64,000 nt of DNA from JAAYDI01 sp052034005 (GTDB taxonomy: Bacteria; Planctomycetota; Planctomycetia; Pirellulales; Pirellulaceae), in assembly GCA_052034005.1 (NCBI GenBank), contig JBPOJB010000029.1:1-64000 (forward strand). The letters are read 5' to 3'. Shown one piece after another: positions 1 to 8,145 of the stretch (the first letter of the stretch is position 1; the number at the start of each line of letters is the position of its first letter). Both the position numbers and the translations under genes were made by a program. The notes beneath the pieces were generated by a model. The model was not told the origin of the DNA. It ran no database searches and saw nothing but the letters and a program-made list of their open reading frames with translations.

Positions 1-1
1 G

Positions 2-55
2 CTGGAGTTCGTCGAGCGGTCGCGTGACGGACGGCTGGAAAGCTGGTACTGGTAA
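2..55 (+). CDS. 3' end of an unidentified gene entering from the left edge
   Basis: Frame 2 stays open from the window edge to a TAA at 53-55 and ends LEFVERSRDGRLESWYW. The aromatic, charged tail looks like a genuine protein terminus, but too little is present to name a family. It converges on the truncated enolase-family gene whose reading frame ends at 79, which suggests that the break in that gene brought this one next to it. Confidence 0.4.
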   Translation: MEFVERSRDGRLESWYW

Positions 56-78
56 CAGCCGCCCGCCCCCCCCGGCGA

Positions 79-915
79 CTACCTCTCCCCGCCCAAAAGT
101 GAACGCGTCGCGGATGCAACGCTCACGATATGGCCGAAATGGTCGGCAGCCAGCGGGACGTCCCAGCCCACAGCCTCGCGGACTGCGCGGCAGTAGTCCG
201 CCATCAGGGTGACGCCCTTTTCGGTGAGTTCCATACCGGTGAACATATGCTGGGTCAGCCCTGCGGAACGCTGCGTCACCCCCAGCGGTGCCGTGACACA
301 GCCGGGAACCTTGTCCACCAGCCCGATCCCAAGATCCATTTTCAGGAACGTGAAGCCGTCGTCGCGGCGCGCCTTGAGACGCGCCGCGTAGACTTCGGGA
401 TCCGGCGACTGCGTGGTGTCGCAGTAGAGCCGGATGTCATCACGGAACTTGCCGCCGAGCATCTGGAACACCGGCACGCCATAGGCCTTTCCGGCGAGAT
501 CCCACAGCGCCATCTCCACGCCGCAAACACCGCCCGCCTGGCGCGCGTGAAACCCGAATTGCTTGATCTTGCGGAAGATCCGGTCCACGTTGCACGGGTT
601 CTCACCAATCAGACGCGACTTGAGCATCATGGCATAGGTCGGCGACGCGCCGTCACGGACCTCACCCAAACCGCAGATGTCCTGATTCGTGTCAATACGG
701 ATCAGCGGGCAGCGCATCGGCGCGTCGATCACGTGGGCGAAGCGCAAGTCAGTGATCTTCAGGTCCGAGGGCTTTGATTCGGTCCGTATGTTTCGCTGCC
801 ACCCACAGAGTTCTTGCTCCGTCCAGAACTCGCCGAGCACACCTGCGACGGCAGTGGAGGCGAGAAAAGCCCGGCGCGACGTGACGCTACACCTGTGTTG
901 CTCTGTGCGGGTCAT
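79..915 (-). pseudogene. Truncated enolase-superfamily (mandelate racemase/muconate lactonizing-like) protein
   Basis: The 278-residue frame starts with a Tat-like leader (SRRAFLAS, residues 14-20). It continues through the N-terminal capping domain of the enolase superfamily (about 50-160) into the first part of the catalytic barrel. The KxD pair of the second strand (K192, D194) and the first metal-ligand Asp (D258 in AADHFGHI) are visible. Family members run to roughly 380-430 residues and need further acidic metal ligands and a catalytic His or Lys downstream. Here the sequence changes character directly after D258 and ends about 17 residues later in unrelated DNA. I read this as a gene that lost its C-terminal third through a deletion or rearrangement near position 130, so it should be inactive. 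The substrate class cannot be told. Confidence 0.75.
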
Positions 916-1290
916 GCTGGCTCCTCGCTAGCGGTCTTCTCGCGGCCGCATACGCATCGGTGAACCTTGGGCTTTCGCCCAACTGTTGAACGCATCGATC
1001 ATCTGCCGCGTCCGTCGCGTATCGACCTGTCCAGGCGTGAATCCCTACTCGTGCAACATCCGGCACCCTCCGGAGCGTCCTATTCCGTGCGTGACAACTT
1101 CATGTCTTTCATTGTCTACTCAGCGCGCGGTGAAGTAAACCCACGCGTTGAGAATATGGCCAAGCCGCCCGGCTGCACGAAACCGAGCGGGAAACGGAGT
1201 GTCCGCAGACTGGTTAACCGACTGTATCGACTGAGACCATCGGCCTCTCCCGCCGGTCGCGGTCGGTCGGCGTTGTCTTCGCCGCGGGGC
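916..1290. other. Gene-poor gap upstream of the enolase remnant
   Basis: No convincing complete gene is present. On the minus strand a short open stretch ending at a TAG at 928-930 reads ...MIDAFNSWAKAQGSPM... and looks like a protein terminus, so it may be another gene remnant. No clear promoter or terminator was seen. Confidence 0.3.
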
Positions 1291-2673
1291 TCAGCGGGCG
1301 AGCGAGACGCAGACGAGTTCGTGGTTGTTGCGCACGTAACAGCATCGATTGGCAAAGGCAGGATGCGACCAGGCGACACCGCGCCCCCCCTCGCCGGCCG
1401 AGCGCATGTCGGGGTCCAGAATGTGCGCGCGGCTGAGCTCCTGATAGCCGGCGCCCGTCAGGCGGGCAAGAATCAGGTCGCCACGGTCGTTCCAGATGAA
1501 CACGTTGTCGCCATGCGGCACCATGAAGAGCGTGCTCCAGCGTTCATGGGGCTCGGTCCCGCCGCTGGTCGGCTGTAAGGTCGTCCACACACGCGCGCCA
1601 TTGTCCGCGTTGAGGCAGCAGGTCTCACCGTAGAGCGACACGCCATAGACATGGCCATCCAGCAACAGCACCGTGCTCATGGTCGTGTTGAAGCCGGCCT
1701 TCTTCCATTGGCGTTCCGGCACGGTGCCCGCCGACGCCTCCCAGAGGACCGCGGGTTCCGCCGCGCCGGGTGGAAACTCCAGCATCAGCACGCCTTCGTA
1801 CTGGCTGGCCACCGCCAGCCGCCGGCCCGCCAGCGCGGGCGTCGAGATGGCTACGCCGGCCGTGACCGGGTGGTTGACCGACCACAACTCCGCGCCGGAC
1901 TCGGGGTCCAAGCCCACCACGGCGTCCGCGTGCCAGATGATCAGTTGGCGCACGCCCGCGATCGTGCGAATGAGCGGCGCGCAATAGCCGGGCTCGGAAG
2001 CCGTGCCGGACTTCCACAGCTCGCGGCCGGTGTGCCGATCCAGGGCCATCACCACCTGGCCCTCCCCGCCCACCATCACGATCAGCCGCTCGCCGTCGAC
2101 CAGCGGCGCATTGGCGAAGCCGTAGAGCGGAACCTCCGCGCCGTAGTCGCGGACGAAGTTCCGCTGCCACACGACCCGACCCGCGCCCGCGTCGAGGCAG
2201 ATCAGATCGCCCATCGTACCGACCGTATAGACCCGATCGCCACTGACGGTCGGCGTGGCGCGCGGCCCGCAGCCGTAGGCGGTCGCGTAGTCGCACGGAT
2301 AAGCATGTTCCCACAAGATCCGGCCGGTCGCCTCTTCCAGGCAGAGCACACGCTCCCGGCCGCTCGTCCTGTCGCGATAGTTCCACTGGGTCTTCACGTC
2401 GGCCGGCGCGTTCTCATCCACGACCCGATCCATCACGAACACCCGACCGCCGGCCACGGCCGGCCCTGAAAAGCCGGCTCCGATCGGCGTGCGCCACCGC
2501 ACGGGAGGCCCTTCGGGCGGGAACCGCTCCAGGATCCCCTCCTCTCGCCACACGCCATCACGCAGCGGCCCGGCCCACTGCGGCCAGTCGTCCGCCCGGA
2601 CGGGCACGGCTGCGACCAGCAACCACAGGAGCATCAGCTGGAAAGATCTGGACGCGGGTTGGTTCACCATCAT
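1291..2673 (-). CDS. Secreted PQQ-like beta-propeller repeat protein
   Basis: The 460-residue protein begins with a Sec signal peptide (MMVNQPASRSFQL... AAVPVRA) followed by DDWPQWAGPLRDGVW, the usual N-terminus of planctomycete PQQ-like propeller proteins. Repeated blade motifs follow, such as AGGRVFVMD, GDRVYTVGTMG, DLICLDA, GQVVMALDR and YGVSLYGETCCLN. These resemble the quinoprotein/BamB beta-propeller fold (PF13360), although no catalytic quinoprotein residues can be assigned. It probably acts in the periplasm as a binding or scaffold protein. I chose the ATG pair at 2668-2673 because a GGGAA-like ribosome-binding site lies just upstream and the longer frame has no signal peptide. Short diverged fragments of a related gene recur at 4528-4619, 6511-6550 and 8428-8490. 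Confidence 0.88.
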   Translation of the reverse strand: MMVNQPASRSFQLMLLWLLVAAVPVRADDWPQWAGPLRDGVWREEGILERFPPEGPPVRWRTPIGAGFSGPAVAGGRVFVMDRVVDENAPADVKTQWNYRDRTSGRERVLCLEEATGRILWEHAYPCDYATAYGCGPRATPTVSGDRVYTVGTMGDLICLDAGAGRVVWQRNFVRDYGAEVPLYGFANAPLVDGERLIVMVGGEGQVVMALDRHTGRELWKSGTASEPGYCAPLIRTIAGVRQLIIWHADAVVGLDPESGAELWSVNHPVTAGVAISTPALAGRRLAVASQYEGVLMLEFPPGAAEPAVLWEASAGTVPERQWKKAGFNTTMSTVLLLDGHVYGVSLYGETCCLNADNGARVWTTLQPTSGGTEPHERWSTLFMVPHGDNVFIWNDRGDLILARLTGAGYQELSRAHILDPDMRSAGEGGRGVAWSHPAFANRCCYVRNNHELVCVSLAR

Positions 2674-2947
2674 GCGTTCCCTGCGGTCTTGGGGATCGAC
2701 GATCTGCTGAGAGTGCCCTGAGCTCCGGCACCTGCCGCGTCCATCGTAGCACGGCCTCGGCGCGCCGAGTAGCCGGTCCGCCCTGGACACCCGCATCGAC
2801 AACCAGCCCGTGCGGCAAGGAAAAAAGGGGGCCTGCAGATCTTTGAGTGTCTGCAATCTGGTAGTAGACAGTGACCAAACAGCGAGCGACACGGCGGCGT
2901 AGTCGTCGCTCTGGCGACGGCCAGGCCCCCTCACGGACCAACTGGCG

Positions 2948-4378
2948 TTATGGCTGTCCCGACGTGTCCTGCTTTTCGATGATCTTGCCGGTCTCGTTTC
3001 CCTCCTGACTTCCATCGGCGTGTCTGTGGATATAGTCGAAGATCGTCGCTTCAGACACCTCGACCTCTTGCCCGGCGTGCAGGCTCGGGATGTTGAAAGG
3101 CTCGTTTCTCAGAAGTCCTCTGATCTTGTCCCCCTTCCACGCACTCACCTCGACCCACATCCATTCTCGCTCGCCGTCGGGTGTTTCGAACGGAGCTTTG
3201 ACCAGAACGAACTCTCCCGGAGCGAACCCCGAATTGAACGCCGTCCGAAGGGAGGACAACCTCGCTCTCGCCCGGTTGCTTGCATTCTCTAATTCCTGGC
3301 TTTCGTTGACGGACGTCACTGAGTCCTCCCAACCGAAAAGGCTTTTTAACATTTCTTGCTGCCGGGCATACAGGTCTGGGCCAGTGTATCGGTCGAAGGT
3401 GATCTCGATGAGTCGGTTCCTCGGATCGCCCTCCTCCCAAGTGCCCTCTCGCAGTGAGAGCAGTGCCACGGCGGTGGCGTTGGATTTGAGCGACCTGATC
3501 TGTGGCTCTCGAACCTCCGGGTTCCTGATCGCGCGAATGTCCAAGTCAAACTCGCCCCGCTTCTTGGGATGACTGCCCTCAGCCATTGCCTGGGCGAAGA
3601 GACTGACGACGTGTCCCATATTCCGGCTGAGCGACCAGGAGAAGCGATCCACTACGATGTCCGGTAGCCCGAACTTCATCATCCCCAGCGTGATCGCCCT
3701 GATGTGCTCTTCCTTCTTGTATGCATGGATGATGGTATGGCTGGAAACGTCCGGAATGCCTTCCGTCCAATCCTCGATCCGCGCCTTGTGCCATGCATCG
3801 GGCGTAAAGACCTCCCGGGTCTCTTCATCCCAGAGGAGGCCGCCCGTTTCACGAGCGATTCTGCTGGCCAGCGACAATGCCGCACGCATTCCGTCCCAGA
3901 CGTGCTCCTTTGGGTATCCGAAATCCAACAGCACGGCGGTCTGCGAGTTTTGCAGGGCCACCGCCTGCTCTCGGCTCAGGCCACGGCCGAAACGCTGGAG
4001 AAACTCCAGGTTGGGCGGCGCATAGGACGCCTGCACTTCGTTGATAACCCTGGCTGCGATCTGCATCCCCTCCTTGCCGGACACGATTCCGTCTACCCGC
4101 TGGAACCCCTTGAACTCACTCTGGAGAAGCTCGTTCAGGCAACTCAGCGGATCTCCCTGGGGGGATGGAAGGTGGTAGATGGCAAACTGGAAAGCGATTT
4201 CATCCTGCATCAGGGGACCGGATGGAAACGGTCTCCCGTTGGCCTGACTTGGAGACTTCATCTTGGCCTCGTCCGAAAACCGGTGTAACACCATCGATGT
4301 CGTGCCGTCTACGCCTGGAACGGCGGTTGCCTCACGCCAAACGTAAAGGATGGCACCGAGTACCGCAATGCAGTCCAA
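2948..4378 (-). CDS. DUF2314 domain protein
   Basis: The last ~90 residues of this 476-residue protein match DUF2314 (YegJ-like): EWMWVEVSAWKGDKIRGLL, NEPFNIPSLHAGQEVEV, then an HADGSQEGNETGKII tail. The preceding ~380 residues are soluble-looking and of unknown function. The extreme N-terminus (IAVLGAILYVW) could be part of a membrane anchor. The start is uncertain: the furthest is a TTG at 4376-4378, and an ATG at the MVLHRF position about 29 residues later is also possible. DUF2314 has no established biochemical role. The gene lies between the PQQ gene and a repeat-rich gap. Confidence 0.8.
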   Translation of the reverse strand: MDCIAVLGAILYVWREATAVPGVDGTTSMVLHRFSDEAKMKSPSQANGRPFPSGPLMQDEIAFQFAIYHLPSPQGDPLSCLNELLQSEFKGFQRVDGIVSGKEGMQIAARVINEVQASYAPPNLEFLQRFGRGLSREQAVALQNSQTAVLLDFGYPKEHVWDGMRAALSLASRIARETGGLLWDEETREVFTPDAWHKARIEDWTEGIPDVSSHTIIHAYKKEEHIRAITLGMMKFGLPDIVVDRFSWSLSRNMGHVVSLFAQAMAEGSHPKKRGEFDLDIRAIRNPEVREPQIRSLKSNATAVALLSLREGTWEEGDPRNRLIEITFDRYTGPDLYARQQEMLKSLFGWEDSVTSVNESQELENASNRARARLSSLRTAFNSGFAPGEFVLVKAPFETPDGEREWMWVEVSAWKGDKIRGLLRNEPFNIPSLHAGQEVEVSEATIFDYIHRHADGSQEGNETGKIIEKQDTSGQP

Positions 4379-4527
4379 TGGGCAATCACTGCTGGGCGTT
4401 GACAGACTCCGTCTTCAAGTGGCACAACGTAACGGCCGAGGACGAGCCAGCCAGGCGTGGGCGACGAAGGCACCGCTTATGCACGTCCTAATCGTCCACC
4501 ATTAAGGACGGCACGACCGCTTGACAG

Positions 4528-4619
4528 GCCGATCCAGGGCCATCACCACCTGGCCCTCCCCTCCAACCATCACGGTCAGCCGCTTGCCACCGTCGACCAG
4601 CGGAGCATTGGCGAAGCCG
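4528..4619 (-). pseudogene. Fragment of a PQQ-propeller gene
   Basis: On the minus strand this piece still reads FANAPLVDGGKRLTVMVGG followed by EGQVVMALDR. That is nearly the segment encoded at 2034-2122 of the intact PQQ gene (FANAPLVDGERLIVMVGG...), with one extra codon. The in-frame insertion and substitutions indicate a diverged paralogue, not a fresh duplication. Nothing on either side continues the gene. Confidence 0.75.
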
Positions 4620-4641
4620 GAGAGGCGCTTGGGCAATCCCC

Positions 4642-4690
4642 CGCCGGACGCTCCGTAACGTCGGCCATCCGAAACCAGGGTGTCTGCCTC
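4642..4690 (+). repeat. 49-bp dispersed repeat, copy 1
   Basis: The stretch is nearly identical to 6545-6593. It contains a hairpin-forming GACGCTCCGTAACGTC core and ends in a variant of the dispersed 20-bp motif (4672-4691). Confidence 0.75.
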
Positions 4691-4759
4691 TCGGTGTGTG
4701 AGGGATGTCGCCGACAGGAGTGTGATGACGACTCCCTGCTCCCCCGTTATCATTGATCT

Positions 4760-5029
4760 ATGGCGCAATCGCCCCCCCAAGATCTGAATCGAGAGCACAT
4801 CCTGAAGGCCCTAGCGGACCTTGATGCGGGGATTGAACACTCGTTCGGCGACCCCACCAGATTCCAGGTTGCTCATCTGGAAAAACGATACGCACCCAAG
4901 GCCGTCTTTCGCTTCATGCATCGTCCCAGGTTGTATGTCCTGCACGGCGCATCGTCCGGCCTGTGCCGGTTGGAACCGATGGCAGACAGGGCGACCGTGG
5001 CCGTGAAGGAGGCGCCAACCGATGCTTGA
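4760..5029 (+). pseudogene. Fused fragment of a ScoMcrA-like N-terminal DNA-binding head
   Basis: Residues 8-50 of this 89-residue frame (NREHILKALADLDAGIEH, ending in KRYAPKAV) match the small N-terminal head domain found on ScoMcrA-type HNH/SRA restriction proteins and related stand-alone proteins. After residue ~50 the domain pattern stops and an unrelated tail follows (RPRLYVLHGASSGLCRLEP...). The frame therefore looks like two gene pieces joined by a deletion. The stop codon overlaps the start of the HIT gene by eight bases, so it may still be translated and coupled to it. Whether the product does anything is unknown. Confidence 0.5.
5005..5012 (+). promoter_or_regulatory. Strong Shine-Dalgarno site for the HIT gene
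   Basis: GAAGGAGG lies nine bases upstream of the ATG at 5022-5024, inside the end of the preceding frame. It fixes the HIT start and implies independent reinitiation. Confidence 0.8.
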
Positions 5030-5399
5030 CCGATGCCCATTCTGTGAGCTGGACCCAGGTCGTCTCTGGCTGGAAAACGATACCGCCATCGCCCTGTGGG
5101 ATGCCTTTCCGATCACGAAGGGACACACGCTCGTGATCCCGAGGCGGCATGTCGCGAGCATCTACGAATTGCCGCCCGGTGATCAGGCCGGCCTCTGGGC
5201 GATGGTCGCTGATGCCCGGCACCGGCTTGGCGACGACCTGCACCCGGACGGCTTCAACGTCGGTTTGAACGATGGTGCGGCGGCAGGGCAGACGATCTTC
5301 CATGCCCACATCCACATCATCCCGCGGTACTCGGGCGATGTTGCCGAGCCCCGTGGTGGCGTCCGATGGGTGATTCCGGACAAGGCTCGGTACTGGTGA
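5022..5399 (+). CDS. HIT-family nucleotide hydrolase/transferase
   Basis: The 125-residue protein is a complete HIT domain. It has an N-terminal zinc-type pair CPFC (C5, C8), the strand GHTLVIPRRHV, and the catalytic histidine triad HAHIHII (H94, H96, H98). HIT proteins hydrolyse or transfer nucleoside monophosphates from substrates such as dinucleoside polyphosphates or aminoacyl-AMP. The particular substrate cannot be read from sequence. The downstream HNH endonuclease gene starts 11 bases after the stop, so the two are likely cotranscribed. HIT genes beside nucleases recur in restriction and defence neighbourhoods, which makes a defence-accessory role a reasonable but unproven guess. Confidence 0.9.
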   Translation: MLDRCPFCELDPGRLWLENDTAIALWDAFPITKGHTLVIPRRHVASIYELPPGDQAGLWAMVADARHRLGDDLHPDGFNVGLNDGAAAGQTIFHAHIHIIPRYSGDVAEPRGGVRWVIPDKARYW

Positions 5400-5409
5400 G
5401 GAGCAGCCG

Positions 5410-6468
5410 ATGCACTGGACGCCCCCGACACCGGAGGAACAGGTTCAGTTTCTCAGAGACATTCAGCGGCTGCTGGCCGAGGGGCAGTTCGTCGCCAGCT
5501 ACAAATTCGCCCTGCTGCTTGCCCTGGCTGATCTCTGCGTGCTGCAGGGGAACGACTCGGGCAGTCCGCTGGAGTTGACGATACACGACATCGCCGAAAA
5601 GTTCGTGGAACTGTACTGGCCGCAATGTCGCCCGTTCGAGATGGGAGGGCTCACGACCGGCGTCATCTTGCAGCAGAACACCGGAAAGCAGGCGGCGATT
5701 ATCTCGGGCATCACGCAAGCGCAGCGCACGTTCGGAGGCTCCCTGTACCGTTTCCGCTGCGCGGCCTCCGACCATTGGCACGCGCTGGTCTGCGATGTTC
5801 GCCGAGTAGTGAGTGTGATGCCTCTGTGGAAGCTGCAGACCGTGGGCAGCGAGCGTCTGGAGTTCCTGTACGAAAACGTCGGGCACGGTGCGTCCATCAC
5901 ACTGAAGCCCGGAGTAGCGTACTGTTTCCGCGCGTTCTACGGGTTGATTCGCGACCTGATCCAAGGGGCGTGGGTCCGTTTCGTGCAGAAACTGAACGTC
6001 AATCAACTTGGGAGCTTGACCGACCTTGGCAGTTTCCTGTTTGGGCGTGAGCGAAGACTGTTGGAGTCGTATCGCGCAGTCTTGCTGGACGTGCAGTCTG
6101 GTCGGTGCTTCTATTGTCACAAGGATCTTCAACGCCGTATGGACGTGGATCACTTCATTCCTTGGTCCCGCTACCCGACTGACCTGGGTCACAATCTTGT
6201 GTTGTCGCATCCAAGCTGCAACAATGCCAAGTCGGACCATTTGGCTGCGGAAGAGCATCTGGCTGCCTGGATCGAACGGAATCGGATTCACGCAGGCGAA
6301 ATGGACGCGCGACTGGCGGAAGCCGAACTGCCCCATGACTCAGCTGCCTCAGTGCGGATTGCCACCTGGGCGTACGAGCAAACCGAGCAGGCTAAGGGAC
6401 AGGTATGGGTGGCCAAGGAGGTCTTTCGACAATTGGGGCCGGAGTGGCGACGGCTACTGGTGGCATAG
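5410..6468 (+). CDS. HNH endonuclease
   Basis: The C-terminal part of this 352-residue protein is a classic HNH nuclease. CFYC (233-236) supplies the first zinc pair and DVDHFIPWS (D247, H248) the catalytic His and metal ligand. HNLVLSHPSCNNAKSDH (261-277) supplies the second Cys, the Asn and the final His. The N-terminal ~210 residues are an uncharacterised helical domain that probably recognises DNA or a partner. It is downstream of and close to the HIT gene. The likely role is a restriction or defence nuclease, but no methyltransferase or helicase partner is adjacent. The gene appears intact. Confidence 0.88.
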   Translation: MHWTPPTPEEQVQFLRDIQRLLAEGQFVASYKFALLLALADLCVLQGNDSGSPLELTIHDIAEKFVELYWPQCRPFEMGGLTTGVILQQNTGKQAAIISGITQAQRTFGGSLYRFRCAASDHWHALVCDVRRVVSVMPLWKLQTVGSERLEFLYENVGHGASITLKPGVAYCFRAFYGLIRDLIQGAWVRFVQKLNVNQLGSLTDLGSFLFGRERRLLESYRAVLLDVQSGRCFYCHKDLQRRMDVDHFIPWSRYPTDLGHNLVLSHPSCNNAKSDHLAAEEHLAAWIERNRIHAGEMDARLAEAELPHDSAASVRIATWAYEQTEQAKGQVWVAKEVFRQLGPEWRRLLVA

Positions 6469-6510
6469 ATGCCATGATCACGAGAAGCCGAGAAGCAGAC
6501 ACTCTGGTTT

Positions 6511-6550
6511 CGCCGGCTTGCCAGCGTCGGTGTCGAGATGGCTGCGCCGG
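6511..6550 (-). pseudogene. Short fragment of a PQQ-propeller gene
   Basis: On the minus strand the piece reads AAISTPTLASRR, matching VAISTPALAGRR of the intact PQQ protein (encoded near 1818-1858). It sits inside the MITE-like unit. Confidence 0.55.
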
Positions 6551-6593
6551 ACGCTCCGTAGCGTCGGCCCTCCGAAACCAAGGTGTCTGCCTC
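6545..6593 (+). repeat. 49-bp dispersed repeat, copy 2
   Basis: This is the second copy of the element at 4642-4690, with about five differences. It contains the perfect 6-bp stem GACGCT/AGCGTC with a CCGT loop. Confidence 0.75.
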
Positions 6594-6614
6594 TTCGCCG
6601 TCTCCGATAGGGCT

Positions 6615-6770
6615 CGTCGTGACCGCATTCATGCGGTCGTCTGTTCGTCCCGCACTCCCGGGACCCGATGAATCGGGTCACTACGAACGAATCCGTCGTG
6701 ACCGCATTCATGCGGTCGTCTGTTCGCCCCGCACTCCCGGACCCGATGAACGGGTCACTACGAACGAATC
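6615..6770 (+). repeat. Tandem pair of ~79-bp hairpin repeats
   Basis: Copy 1 spans 6615-6693 and copy 2 spans 6694-6770. Each copy carries two hairpins. The first, GACCGCATTCATGCGGTC, is a perfect 8-bp stem in both copies. The second is GACCCGATGAATCGGGTC in copy 1, and a shortened GACCCGATGAACGGGTC with a 6-bp stem in copy 2. The two copies otherwise differ by only a few bases. Confidence 0.85.
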
Positions 6771-6815
6771 CGGGGAGCCGAGTCAGCGAGAACCGACCAT
6801 CCAGAATCTTCCCCT

Positions 6816-7550
6816 TCAGCCCATGAACCATCCACCGTTCACGTTGATCGTCTGACCTGTGACGTAGCCGTTGCGGGCGAGCATCACCGCTACGTCAGCC
6901 ACCTCATCCACCGTGCCGAACCTGCCCACCAGGATCAAGTCAGGTCGGGCGTTCGGATTGCCCGTGACCATCTCCGTCTCGATCAGTGCCGGAGCGATCG
7001 CATTGACCGTAATCCCTTCTTTGGCGAGCAGGTTGGCATAGGAGTGCGTCAGGCCCAGGATGCCCGCCTTCGATGCGGCATAGTGCGGGCCGACGACACC
7101 ACCGGTCTGGGCGGCCACCGAGGAGAGATTGATGATCCGTCCCCAGCGGGCCGCTCGCATCCTCGGCAGTACCGCTTGGGTAACGAGGAAGACGGATGTC
7201 AGATTGACGGCGATGATCTCGTCCCAGTCCTGTTCGGCTATCTCGGACACGGGCTGAGGGCGGGTGATCCCCGCATTGTTGACCAGGATGGCCACGGGAC
7301 CAAGCTCGGCTTCCACGGTCGCCACCATCCGGCCGACATCGGCGGAAACCGAAACGTCGGCTTGCACGGCGACACTGCGGCGGCCGAGCTTCTCGATTTC
7401 GGCGCACGTGTCCTGGGCCTCGCTGTGGCGAGCTCGGTAATTGACAGCCACGTCGGCACCAGCTTTGGCCAAGGCAATGGCGATAGCCTTGCCGATCCCC
7501 CGGCTGGCACCGGTGACGAGGGCAACTTGGTCGGTCAGGTCATCAAGCAT
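6816..7550 (-). CDS. SDR-family reductase, FabG-like
   Basis: The 244-residue protein has the full classical short-chain dehydrogenase set. TGASRGIG (13-20) binds the dinucleotide, NNAG is at 91-94, the catalytic Ser is in NLSSVAA (143/144), and Y157 and K161 form the YxxxK pair. GYVTGQTINVNGGWFMG closes the fold. Length and motifs fit FabG-type 3-oxoacyl-ACP reductases, which use NADPH in fatty-acid synthesis. No other fatty-acid genes are adjacent, so it may serve another 3-oxoacyl or alcohol substrate. The start lacks an obvious ribosome-binding site. Confidence 0.85.
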   Translation of the reverse strand: MLDDLTDQVALVTGASRGIGKAIAIALAKAGADVAVNYRARHSEAQDTCAEIEKLGRRSVAVQADVSVSADVGRMVATVEAELGPVAILVNNAGITRPQPVSEIAEQDWDEIIAVNLTSVFLVTQAVLPRMRAARWGRIINLSSVAAQTGGVVGPHYAASKAGILGLTHSYANLLAKEGITVNAIAPALIETEMVTGNPNARPDLILVGRFGTVDEVADVAVMLARNGYVTGQTINVNGGWFMG

Positions 7551-7716
7551 GTGTCGCTATGGTCAAACCGATCCGGATCGTAATACACTCCAAACGGCGG
7601 TGCTGGCCATTGTACCAAGCCCGCCATCCCACGAACGCCCTCCTCTCCCACCGTCTGGCATTCCTGCGTCGTTGTCTTGGTTACATCGTTCAAGAACAGG
7701 ATACCCACCGCGTGCA

Positions 7717-8070
7717 TCACCTCCCCTCCCATTCCTCGTAGAACCGCCGCAGGAACTCTTCCATGAACTGGTGCCGACTCTCGGCTATTTCCATGCCGGT
7801 CGCCGTGTTCATGCGATCCTTCAGCAGGAGCAGCTTCTCGTAGAAGTGGTTGACGGTCGTGCCGGTGCTCTTGATGTAGGCTTCGGCAGTGCGATGCTCT
7901 TCGGGCTTAACCTCGGGATCGTGGACCAACCGCCCCTTGGCACCCCCGTAAGCAAATGCGCGGGCGATGCCGATGGCCCCAATGGCGTCCAACCGATCGG
8001 CGTCCTGGACCACCTTGCCTTCGAGCGACAGTTCGAGCTGGGCCACACCTGTTCCCTTGAATGAATGGTT
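7717..8070 (-). pseudogene. C-terminal remnant of an HD-domain phosphohydrolase (YedJ-like)
   Basis: The frame reads SLEGKVVQDADRLDAIGAIG, then ARAFAYGGAKGRLVHDPE, and ends with EKLLLLKDRMNT and FMEEFLRRFYEEWEGR. This is the C-terminal half of YedJ-type HD hydrolases, including the DADRLDA metal site. The N-terminal half with the H...HD pair is absent, and upstream sequence is unrelated. Intact relatives are ~210-220 residues. The piece is best read as a truncated, inactive gene. Confidence 0.7.
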
Positions 8071-8145
8071 CACGTGTCTTCCCAGCGGCGAGGTCCGGCA
8101 GCGGTTCGGCTGCAATGGTGGCAATGACAGGCCTCCTCATGCCGC

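Larger units (their letters stand above)
4379..4759. other. Repeat-rich gap with gene fragments
   Basis: No intact gene is seen. The stretch holds a fragment of a PQQ-propeller gene (4528-4619), one copy of a 49-bp element shared with 6545-6593 (at 4642-4690), and a diverged copy of the dispersed 20-bp repeat (4672-4691). Confidence 0.7.
6487..6598. repeat. MITE-like unit with ~26-bp imperfect terminal inverted repeats
   Basis: The left end (6487-6512) is the reverse complement, with a few mismatches, of the right end (6573-6598). Both ends are versions of the dispersed motif AAACCAGAGTGTCTGCTTCT. Between them lie ~40 bases resembling a PQQ-propeller gene (6511-6550) and a GACGCTCCGTAGCGTC hairpin. 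There is no coding capacity, and I did not see clear target-site duplications. Confidence 0.6.
6469..6815. other. Repeat-filled gap
   Basis: No gene is seen. The gap is almost filled by a MITE-like unit with inverted ends (6487-6598) and a tandem pair of hairpin repeats (6615-6770). Confidence 0.75.

Noticed and set aside
1116..1578. Short open frames on both strands in the 3' part of the PQQ gene and the gap next to it
   Set aside because: They are antisense or out-of-frame to the PQQ gene, with no ribosome-binding site or family signal.
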